The notes under the pieces: model-generated
Seen by the model: only the letters and a program-made list of their open reading frames with translations
What the model was told of the DNA's origin: nothing
Database searches by the model: none
Translations under genes and position numbers: made by a program
Assembly: GCA_021734865.1 (NCBI GenBank)
Contig: JAIPIC010000013.1
Span: 1-39,484 of the forward strand
Direction of reading: 5' to 3'
Length of the DNA: 39,484 bases
Source: Candidatus Woesearchaeota archaeon
GTDB lineage: Archaea; Nanobdellota; Nanobdellia; Woesearchaeales; JAIPIC01
Part shown: positions 23,912 through 35,900 of the stretch, piece by piece
Numbering within the stretch: the first letter of the stretch is position 1
Layout: each line of letters opens with the position of its first letter

Positions 23912-26900
23912 TTATCGTACCTCAACATAGAACGACAGCTTGTTTTCCCCTGATTTGTATTCCTTAAGTTTTACAGGTACGCTCACTTCGTAATCATATA
24001 TACCATAACTTCCAAGTTTCTCGCTGTTGACGTGCGTAACAAACACTAAGTCTTCCCCTTCAGCTATGTCAAATTCCGTGTCGCCGCTATCGCTCATATC
24101 CCACAGGATCCCTGTGACGAACAAGGATGTGTTCGTGCTGTTGATGATCGGTACGTTAGCTATCGGATTAGATGATATATTGAAAGTATCTGTGAGTCTT
24201 GGTGTTGAACCATCATCGCTGTATTTGGATGTTATATTGTCAAAGAATGAAGCTGTACCAAGGACTGTGTCTATGTCTACAAAATCATTTGCTGCTATTC
24301 CTCCTGATGATGTGCGGCCGATCGCCTGAAGGCTATGCCAGTCAACATCAGAGTCAACATCCTTGATAAACATATTTCCTGCCGGCACCTCAGGGCTCCA
24401 CAGATACAGGAGATCTGAGATTGTTGCCAGTGAGATGTTTCCGACAACCTGACCATAGACAACACCCCATGTGCTAATATTGACAACTGATGAGGCATTG
24501 TTGTTGCTTTCGTTAACTTCTGTATACTGCCCGTCAGTAGCTATCGGGATGTCTGCCTGGAGTTCAATCTTGTGGTCGCCAAGACTAGATATCCATGTTG
24601 TATTAATGGTCGTCACATTTGTAGGGCTGAAATTATATAATGTGAAATTACCCCCTATCGAAACGTCGCTTGTAAGGTCATAGAACTGCAATGTGATGTT
24701 AGGGAATATCGTGTTACCGATATTCTGCACTGTTCCGTAGATTGTTATGTTCTCATTCTCAATCGGTGTCCAACTGCTGAAATTTACACTGGTCTCATTT
24801 ACCATCACATCTGACTGGTCGGATGCATCCTGAGCCCATGTTCCATCGACCAACAGGTCGCAGTATCCATCTTGAGGATATCCATAAACGGTCTTATTGT
24901 TTGTGCCATCACAGTCCGATCCATTTATGACTCCTTCACATACTAAGACGTTACACCATTCGTGTACAAGCGGTACGTGCATCGTGATGTTTGCCGCATT
25001 GGTTATATTAATCCCAATTGAAGCATCTTCCACAAGTACTGTTATTTGACTCATATTCAATGGGGCAAGACCAAAATTATATTCAAACTCCACCAAAGGG
25101 AGAGAATGATTGTATATTTTGATATATTGGACTGCATTATAGTCAGATGAATAATTTATGTCCGTATCATTTATTTCAATCTCTATATCAACTCCAGAGG
25201 TAGTTGCTACATCATTTTCTGTTCCAATAATATCATCGACCAGTGTACAGTTAAAATCCACGTCATCCCTATAAGTTATATTCAGATTGAGGTAATCAAT
25301 CATCAGAAGGTCGTCCTCTGTGCTATTTTCAGTCATGTTGAATTCAATGCGTATTTTAAGTTGGTCATTACTGATAAATTCTGCAAAGGGGTAATCCAGT
25401 ACCCATGAAACATTATATTCATCATCGCTGGTATTATCTGTAGGAAGTACAGCCAAGTCTTCCCAATCGGAGGTATTAAAATTGAATATCTGGACCTGCT
25501 GATCTCCATTAACAATGCCTTCAAGCGGGCTTCCAGCACTACATGATGGAGACGATTGCATACCTGAATGGCAATATTCCATTGATATGTTTACGCTGTT
25601 TATCTTTTCAACAGGGAGAAGTGTTGGTGAGATGTCAAAGCTGATATTTATCCAACTCTCGACTATTATTTCATCAATCCTATCAAAACTACCAAACCAC
25701 AACCAATCATTGTTATATGTGTTTGTACGGGCAATGCCTGTGTTAAAATTATTATGATTCCCATATATTACATATGAATTTGCTGGCTCGTCATCTGTGT
25801 TGTCCTGATAGAAGTCGATTTCGATGTTCTTTTGTGCAAATAGGACATCTGGATATGTCATGTCTCGTGCACTAATAGTATAGTTTGCTTCACAATAGTC
25901 TATTGTGTTCCAAGTATAAAAAAAGTCACCATTAGAATCAACATCAGTAATATTTGAGAACCCCTCAACCCAAGAACCTGTTTCTGAGTTAAATACTGTC
26001 AGTAAAAGGTTACCTTCAGGAGTATAATAACTACCATTTATTCTTACGTCCTCATTGATGTTAAAATACTTTTTCTCTGTTACTATCGTTGTAGCTACTG
26101 TTACAGAAAAATTTGTTTGATCTGATATAATAGAATCATAAGGATGATAAACTGTCACATTGTATGTAGTGGTATTTGTTCCCTCTCTTTCTGCAACCCA
26201 ACTATCTTCCCAGACACCTTCTTTGTCAGTTGTAATATTCTTTGGATATCCTGATATCGATATGCCACTCTGGTTGTAGATATCAAGAGTAACGTTCTTA
26301 TCGCGATCCCAATGACTTCCCGAAAGATGTACTGTATCACCAGTATTAAAAGCTTCTCCGTTCAAAGCGATATTCTGGGACGCGATTTCAATAATTTCTG
26401 TTCCATTTAGGTTACTGTATGTTGTATCCTGAGCATAAATTGAATAATTATCATGTGCCTGGTTATCTGGAAAAACCCATGTAATATTAAAGCCACCAGT
26501 ACTATTTGTAGTATAATTCAAAGGATATGTTGTTATCGATCCATTTGTACTGTTATAGATGTTTACAGTAATGTTGTTATTTGGGCTGAAACCTAATAAC
26601 TCAACACCAACGGGTTGATGGATGCGGTACCATGACATATTAGCTGTAACATTGGTTTCACGAGCCAGAATTGTGAATCCTTCTGAATCTGTTCTGTTAG
26701 GGCTTGAAGGTTGGATAGCACCAATAAGATATGATCCTATATCCGCATCATAAGGTATGTTCCAACTACTCTGAATCCACCCCGAATCATTACTTGTAAC
26801 ATTGTATGATTCAACAATTACTTGAGATGATGGACCAGTCATGTTAATCGTCACATCCACATTAAAGTCCCAGCTATAACCGGTAATGTTAACTGTATCT

Positions 26901-29900
26901 CCCTGGAAATAATTTGATGCGTCTGTCTGCACAACTGCTGTAACCACAGCAAAGGTTGTATTTGATTGGCGAGCAGTATCAGTAGTATCTGATGCATTGA
27001 TGATGTAATCTCCCAAAGCCTGTGAAGACGGAACTGTCCAAGTTAAGTTAAATCCACCAGAACTGTTCGTGGTGAAGTTTTGAGGGAATCCTAATACAGA
27101 TACGTTTGATTCATTGTATATATCAATAGTTACATCTGCATAAAGATTGAATCCTATGGCTGTTATCTTAACGGTTTCATCACGAAGATAGCTATTAGTA
27201 TCTGTCTTTACATTCGGAAAATCAAGCAAGTGGAAATATGTGAGTGTAGTGCTATTGATGTTATTAAAGGAATCATTTGTCCAGTAACTCACATTGTATC
27301 TGCCAGATTTTGATGTCTGGTTGAATTTAAAGGAATAAATATCTCCTATATGTGTCAAATTTGTTGTCAGATGATCATCTGCCCAGGATATATTGATATA
27401 AGCCTTACTGATCCCATATGCATCAGTTATATTTGCTGAAATTGTTACATTCTGGCTGACATTGAAATTAGTGCCAGCAGATGGTAGGATGTTAGTAACT
27501 AATGGTGCATAGTTATGTATTGTAAAATTAAGATTTGTTGTCGAGCAAACATCTGAAGGATCACATGCCTGTAAGTGGAGTGTCCAGTTACCATCTGTTA
27601 TGGTTTTTGTGTTCAGTTCTTGAATAGTTGTCTGTAAGCTGTCATTCAATAATCTGTCAAAAACACCAGTAGTTGTATACAAGGACAAATTATATGTCAC
27701 AGGATCATCATTTGGATCTGAAAAATCATTCCATGTGATATTAATGGTGTCTTTGACCATCTGATCAGATAAAGGAAATGTTATTGTATTTACAAGAGGG
27801 GCAAGGTTCCTTTCTGATATTGCAAACGTACTAATCTCAACTCCTGTAAATGACTCATCTATCATGACCAGATTCTCCCCATCTGGGATGTTTATATAGA
27901 AATCAATAGTATATTGGGTACCAACAGTTCCACCAGTACAAACTGCATAAATATATGTGCTGGTAACGTCTAAATTTGATTCTATGTACTGTTCGCGATC
28001 GAGAATACACCCAAGAGACGAGGAATTTATGAAAAATTCTGGTATCTGTAACCCTGTGGCTGTTGAGAAAGATGCAGTCATCGATAAAAAAACGCCAGTT
28101 CCATTTCCCAGTGTGATTGTGCCACTAGAGACCTTAGACAATCCGGGTGGATATGTCCAGTTACTTACGTGATCTATCGAAGGATTGGTTGAGTAAAAGT
28201 GATTTATTGTGTTACCTTGTATATCACGCAGATCAAAATCTATTGTTGTTATATTTGAGGTTATCGTGCCGGCAGAAGATTTGGACTGTACTGTGCGATC
28301 ATGCGTTCCTAATTCTGAAGTGATATAAAGTCCAGGAAGTGTTATAAGCTTATCAACTGAACTTATCAAGTAACCAGAATACATTGGTGATTCATCAGTG
28401 CCATAATCTAAGTAGTAATCTTGGTACGATTTGGATGTGGATGTAAGCTGGTGCCAAGCAGTCATATAAGTAGATGAATTTAGAGCTGTTCCTTTATTGA
28501 TGCTCCAACTGTGAGATGGATCAAATGTCGTTGAAGAATGTGTGTACTCTGTTTCTGTTTGCTGGTGCCTGACTGCCTGTCCCCGCGATGAAATTGTCTG
28601 TAAGAGGACTATATCGATGTTTGTCGCATTAATCTCGCCATCCCCAGATCTGTTTAACTGCAAGGTTATATTATGACTTCCTGGAGATAAACTAATCATC
28701 TTGGGTTTTGCTCCTGCAGATACTTGCTCTGAAAGGTTTATTACTATGCGCTCTTCAATTATTTGAGCACCATCAATTAGTAATCTCATCCAAATATCAC
28801 TATTTTGTGTCCCAGACTCCTTCTTGAGATTTAAGTTTGCGAATATGACCATGTCATTCATGATTGTTACATCAAAATCGGCCACTGCTGCAGTTACATA
28901 TCCTCCTTGTGATAAAGGAGTAGGGTTTTCTGTAAAAACCATATTTGGAACGTTCATTTCTACAGCATACATGGAGGTGTTTGCTATAATCCTAAACCAA
29001 CCTTGTTGGGAGTTGTTAAGGTTGGATGAATTGTCCTGTGCAAGAATTGTAATATTGTATCTTCCTATCTGAGATGGGCTAACAAAAGAAGCATTAAATG
29101 TATCGTCTGTGTCGTCGTCGGTCATAGTGAGATTAATAACTGTTCCGTTGGGTGACACAACCTGTGCCTTGACGAACTTAATGATACGGTTATCAGTGAT
29201 ATGGGCAGTGATGTTTATATTTTGGAATAGAGAATTCTCCAGACCAGTAATGTTATCTGGTGAAACAGACGAAACTGTTGGAGCAAGTGCATCAAACTCA
29301 TCACATGAACCGGGCGGCGTGACAACTGAAATATTTACATCGTCGTTATCATAATATTGCCCACCATCTGCACATTCGTCATCCTCACCATCCCAGTCTG
29401 CGATACATCTAAACCACTGTTGCCCTACATTATCAGCAATTGTTACAGTAACTGATTGTGTATGTGGACTACCACCAGGGGCAGATGCGCTGTATAACTG
29501 AACCCAAGATGCCCCATTATAATAATACATTAGCTCTTCTGTGCCTGTACTAAATGGATCAAAAACACAACTGAAATTTACATGATCGCCAGGATTTGCC
29601 ACAGTCATATTTAATATGGCTGCATCAACGTGCTCGTCATCCACACCACCAACGCTTGATGGACAAGCATCAAATGTGTTATCACCCTCACTTGAATCAG
29701 GCCAAAGAGAACAATCTGCTCCAAATGATGCAGTACAATTATAGGGTGTTGGATTATTGTAAAGAATCATAAATGTCGTGTGACCATATAGCAAGGCAGG
29801 ATAGCTCTGGTCAATTGTTGAGATATTATATTCTCCTGAGCAGAATGAAGAAGTATTCCACAGACTTTGAATATTTCCATAATCATCAGCAGAGAACATT

Positions 29901-32900
29901 ATAGGGTAATCTTCCGCATTACCATTATTTTCAAGTGATTTTAAGTTAAGAGATACTTCTCCTAATGCTGTGTAAAAGCTTCCTGTGATGTTAACAAGGG
30001 CATTGGGCAGATAGCTTATCTTATCGGTATTGACTGTTGCAACACGAGTTACATTTATCTGTTTAGTTACAGTATTTGATGGTTCCGCTATCTGGAATAC
30101 AGTTATATTGTATGCTGCGATTGAAAGTCCTCCTGGCTGAGCTACCCAACTTTCTGTGAAGTTCCCCGATGCAAGTACTGAAATATTTTTTGGGTAACCA
30201 AAGATACTTGATCCGCTTGAGTTCACTATATCAACGGTGACATTTCGATCACGATCCCAATATGCTCCTGTAATAATTACATAGTCACCAGATTGATATG
30301 CAATTTTATCTGTTGACATATTGTATGTGACAATTTCAATAGTAGTGAAATTTGAGAGATGAGTGTATGCTGTATCAGTCGAGTTTATGGTGTAAGTACC
30401 CAATCTCTGAGTTGAAGGGATTGTCCACATATTAGTTATTCCACCAGAAATGTTAGCGGGTATTGTTGTCGGATAAGTTGCAACGGATTGACCTGAGCTG
30501 TTGTATATGTCAAGAGTAATATCTGTAAGTGGGCTATATTTAATTCCAGTAATATTTACAAACTCGTCAACTTTGTACCAACTGTATTGTGTTGAGATAT
30601 TAATGGTTCTTCCCTCAACATCAAATGATGCAGTTGTATTTTTTCCAGGGTTTGATGGTTGGATTGCCGTAATATTATATACGCCTAGGGCAGCATCAAA
30701 AGATATATTCCACTCATCATAGATGTTCCCCGACCCATTAGAAGTAAGATTTAATGGACCATAAACAGTATCACTATTTGAATCGGTTATATTTATAGTG
30801 ACCTCTGCTGAATTATCCCAACTGTAACCGGACAATAATATTGTGTCGCCTTGTTCATAATCACTGAACTCCGTCTGGACAACCGCTGTCACTACTTCAA
30901 AAGTTGTGGAGTTTGAATGAGAACTGTTTGTTGTATCGGTAGCATTTACTGTATATGTACCCAGCTGTTCTGCAAGGCCAATCGCCCAAGTGTCTGTGAT
31001 CCCACCTGATATATTTGATAATACCTCTTTTGGATAAGAGGGCATTGATTCATTGCTCTCGTTGTAAATATCAATACTCACAAGAACTTGGGAGTTAAAT
31101 CCAGTACCAAAGATTGTGGCGGTCTCTCCACGGATGTAATTTGGTTGATCAGTGGTAACTTTAAGTGAGACGTAATAAATGTTAAATGTTCCTGACTCTG
31201 AATCATTTATGTTATCCCATGTGTCGTTAACCCAAATAGTATAATCATACTGGCCGACAATCCTAGTTTCTAGGAAAGTTGCGTTGTATGTATCGTCTGC
31301 GTTGTCATCTGTTAATGTAAGGTTATAGACTGTTGAATTTGGATATATAATTGATACTTTGGCATAACTGATTGCATTATTATCTAAAAGTTTTGCTGTA
31401 ATCAATATTGGGCTACCGAGTGGACTGGAAGTGTTATCTGGTGTCAATTCAGTCACGTTTGGCTTTATTGTATCAAATGTATCACAAGAGCCTGGCTCTG
31501 CCATGACTGAAACATTTACATCATCGTTATCATAATATTGCCCACCATCTGCACATTCGTCATCCTCACCATCCCAATCTGCTATGCACCTAAACCAGTG
31601 CTGACCCACATAATCATGAAGTGTTACCTCAACAGTTTGGTTGTGCGGATCAGCTCCCGGTGCTGATGCACTGTAGAGTTGATTCCAATCTGTACCATTA
31701 TAATAATACATAAGTTCTTCTGTGCCTGTGCTGAATGGATCAAACTGGCATGTGAAAGCCACTGTCCGTCCAGGGACAGACTGGGTTACATTAACAAACG
31801 CGTCTTCAACGTGCTCGTCATCCACACCACCTACGCTTGACGGACACGCATCATAAGTATTGTCGCCTTCACTTGAGTCTGGCCAAAGAGAACAATCTGC
31901 TCCAAAGGAATTAGAGCATGTCTGCAGTGTGATGTCTTCATAGGAAATATCAAAGGTTGTATTAGCATTCAACTGCTCCGGATAGGTCTGATCTTCTGAA
32001 AGCACCATGTATGTGCCTTCACAGTAATTTGCTGCATCCCAAGCATCTGTGATATCGCCTGCACTATCTGCTTGCACTATTTTTGGATATTCAAATGCAA
32101 GACCATCATCAGTAAGGCGTCTTAACCAGAGCTTAACGTTTCCGGACGCAGTATAGAAACTCCCAGTGATGTTAACATAAGTATTTGGAAGGTAGAAAGG
32201 TTTCAGTGTGTTCAGCGACGCAGCAAGAGTGACGTCGACAGTAATGGAATAGTTTTCGCTATTATCTTCAAACTGAAGAGCTGTTATATTGTAAACCTCA
32301 GCACCTACGCTGCCTCCCGGTTGTGCAACCCACGAGTCAGTTATCTGTCCGACAGGATTAACAACCACTTCTTTTGGGTAGCCCGATGCAGAGTGACCAC
32401 TACTGTTAACAATGTTAATAGTAACATTTTTATCACGATCCCAGTAATAACCTGATATAAAGACAGTATCCCCAGACTTGTATGCTGTTAAGTCTGTTGA
32501 GATATTTTGACTGACAATACTAATAGTAGCATTCTGCTGAAGGTTGTTGTACAATATGTCTGTTCCATTCAATGTGTATTCTCCAACAGAGGTTCCAACC
32601 AGTATGTTCCAGGATCCGTTCAATCCGCCAGTACTATTTGCAGTCATGTTATTTGGATAGCCAGTCACCGATACATAGCTACTGTCGTAGATGTCAATTG
32701 TCACATTATTGTCAACAGAAAAACCTGTGACAGTGTAATTGAGGGCATCTTTTGCTTTATACCAGGGATATTCTATCAATATTGAGACAATGCGCTGGTT
32801 GACGGTAAATACATATTCATCAAACTTATTCGGATTTGAAGGCTGGTATGCACTAAGCGTATAATCTCCTAACTCAGCATTGTAATCAAGGCTCCAGCTG

Positions 32901-35900
32901 TCATCAAGGTCACCAGATGAGTTGCTTGAAAGGTTAATCGGTCCATACACCACCACTCCAAACGGATCGGTGATATTCAATGAGATATTTTCGTCAGGAT
33001 CCCATTTTGTTCCAGAAATGTTTACATTATTACCCTGGAGGTATGTCGGACTATTTGTCTGAATGACTGCTGTCACAACTTCAAAAGTAGCTGTTCCATT
33101 CCTATCTGGATCGGATATTTGCGATGTATTAATTGTATATACACCAAGATACGCGTCTTCTGGAATTTCCCAATTATCACTTATCCAACCCGATGAATTT
33201 GACATTATAAACTTGGGATATCCAAGTACAGGGTCGTTTAATGGGTCGATTACATATAGTGTTATATTGCTGATTGCCGTAAACCTCCCAGAATAAATAT
33301 TTACAGTTTCATTACGAACATAGCTTTCACGACCTGTATTTATCTCTAAAGGATCGTACAAGATTGAAAAGTTGGATTCCTCACTATCGTTGATATTACT
33401 CCACGTATCATTTGCCCAAATGGTTACATTATACGCCCCCACAACATAAGTGTCATAGAATGTGACATTAAAAAGATTATCAAGATTGTGGTCTAGCATC
33501 TGCACAGTTACTGAAGATCCATTTGGATAATCAATAACTGCTGCGACATAACTTAGGTTATTTGTATCTGTGACTTCTGCACTTATATTGAGAGAAAACC
33601 CAGATATTGTGCTGCTTTCATTAACTTTAATATTTGTCACATTGGGTCTGGTGGAATCAAATGTAATACATGTTTCTGGAATCTGAATAACCGATAGATT
33701 CACATCGTCGTTATCAAAGTAAGACCCACCATCAGCACATTCATCATCCTCACCATCCCAATCAGCGATGCACCTAAACCAATGCTGACCAGTATAATTA
33801 TCAAGAGTGACTACTTCTGATTGGGTGTGCGGATCCGCGCTTGGACCAGAGCCGCTGTAGATCTGTCGCCATCCTGTGCCGTTATAATAATACATATATT
33901 CCTCTGTACCTGTACTAAATGGGTCAAAATCACATGAGAATAAGACGTCATCTCCTGCTCCTGCAACAGTCATATTTAGTGTTGCTTCGTTAACATGTTC
34001 ATCATCTGTTCCACCAACACTGTCGGGACATGTATCAAAAGTATTGTCTCCCTCTGGCGGGGGCCAGGTCGATGCTGCAAACCCAAATGCCTCGGTACTG
34101 GTGTATGAATCTGTGTTTCGATATTGTATAGCAAACGAATGGTTTGCAAATAACTGATCAGGATAATCCTCATCACGTGCTTCAGCATAATAATTACCTG
34201 GACAATACCCTCCAGTATAGAAGATATGGTACACATCTCCAATCGAATCTGAGGATTCTACTATTGGATAACCAAAAGCTTTGGTGGATGTGGCTGTGTT
34301 CTTAATCCAGAACTTGACATTTCCACTTGTGGAATAATAGTTACCAGATAAATTAGCATTCTCATATGCTGCGTACACGGATTTATCAGATGTAAGGGTA
34401 GCTGTCTTAGTCACATCAATCATGACATGATCAGCTTCTGCTGATGCTAATTTCTGGAATGCAGATATATTATAGGTTTCGATTGTTCCAGCACCAGGTT
34501 GAGCTGTCCAATATTCTTCAAGATACCCATTAATGTCTGCTGTAACATCTTTTGGATAGCCAGATGCTGAAACATCTGAACTGTTTTTGATATCAATTGT
34601 AACATCAGCTCCTCGGTCCCAATATTGACCAGTAATATTAACGGTTTCACCGGAATTAAATGCGTATATTTTTGTATCGATAGTTTGTCTTACCTGTTGG
34701 ATGACTGCAGATGATTGAAGGTTATTGTAAAGATAGTCTGTTGCATTAACAGTATAATTTCCTAATCCATATGTTGCAGTCCAGCTATCTGTTATTCCAC
34801 CTGTACTATTTGAGGTCACGTTCTTTGGATAACTTCCAACAGACTGACCTGAACTGTTGAAAACATCAATGGTCACATTTGCTTCTGGACTAAAGCCTGT
34901 CCCAAATATCTCAATGTTTTCTGATGATTTGTACCAGTCAAATTCAGTGATTAGACTAACTGTTCTTTCGGTAACTATAAAAGTGACATTATCCTGTTTT
35001 GATGTATCTATTGGTTCAAACCCAAATACCCAGTATTCCCCTGCAGATGCACCATAACCGATGTTCCAAGAGTCAACAATGTAACCAGATGCATTACTGG
35101 TCACATTATGCGGTGTATATGACCCATAACCCAATGGGTCTGTGATATTAATTGTCACGTCAACATCACTGTTCCAATTATATCCAGTTATTGCGACTGT
35201 GTCACCCTGTTCATAGGTTGGGTTATCTGTTTCAACGATCGCTGTGACAACATCAAATGTCTTCTGTCTGCTCCTATTCAAATAACCAATTTGAGTCGTA
35301 TTAATTGTGTAGGTTCCAAGATCTGCACCGCCAGGAATTGTCCAAGAATCATTAATCCCTCCCGTACTATTAGCAATCAGTATTTTTGGATACCCAGAAA
35401 CAAAGGCTAGCGAAGGATCGTATAATGTTATATTTATTGATGCTCCTGCAGGGAATATACCTGCAAAAGTATAAGCTATGTCGGTCCTGATGTAATTTTG
35501 CCGGTCGTTTGAGATTGTCAGATTTTGTACTGTGAACGAATCTGTTGCATATATGTCTGAATTATTGGTTTGATAAGTCAATATTGAATATACTCCAGCA
35601 GGTGTCACGATCGGGACTGACCAATAATGTGTGAAAGTTCCTCCTGTGCAAATGATGGTTTTAGGATATCCGCCGACAAGTGTACCGGTCGAATCAGTTA
35701 TGTTAACAGTAACATTAGCGCCGCTTGGCCAATCAGACCCGTCAATCTGTACAGTATTGTCGATTATATATACTGATGCGTTTGCCGTAACCCCAGGATT
35801 GGTTCTTGTATGAGTAAAATTAGATGAAGCAAAAGATGATAGTCCCTCACTATCGTTACATTGCACATTCCATACAAATATGCCTTCTTGTACAGTAACA

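Larger units (their letters stand above)
29280..35830 (-). repeat. Three tandem super-repeats of about 2.18 kb
   Basis: Each unit (about 727 residues) has five related beta domains in fixed order, recognisable by YxR, YxQGD, WYK, YxSGD-WDR and YxxN-YYT signatures, and ends in the Cys/Asp module. Units 2 and 3 start with an additional PNVT...NISAxVTD-type Ig domain; the equivalent domain before unit 1 is different. Unit boundaries are about 35830-33645, 33645-31465 and 31465-29280. Confidence 0.8.

Noticed and set aside
29280-34091. Regularly spaced near-identical DNA segments that could suggest a CRISPR-like or integron-like array
   Set aside because: They lie in frame inside one continuous coding region at 2.18-kb spacing and encode a protein module.
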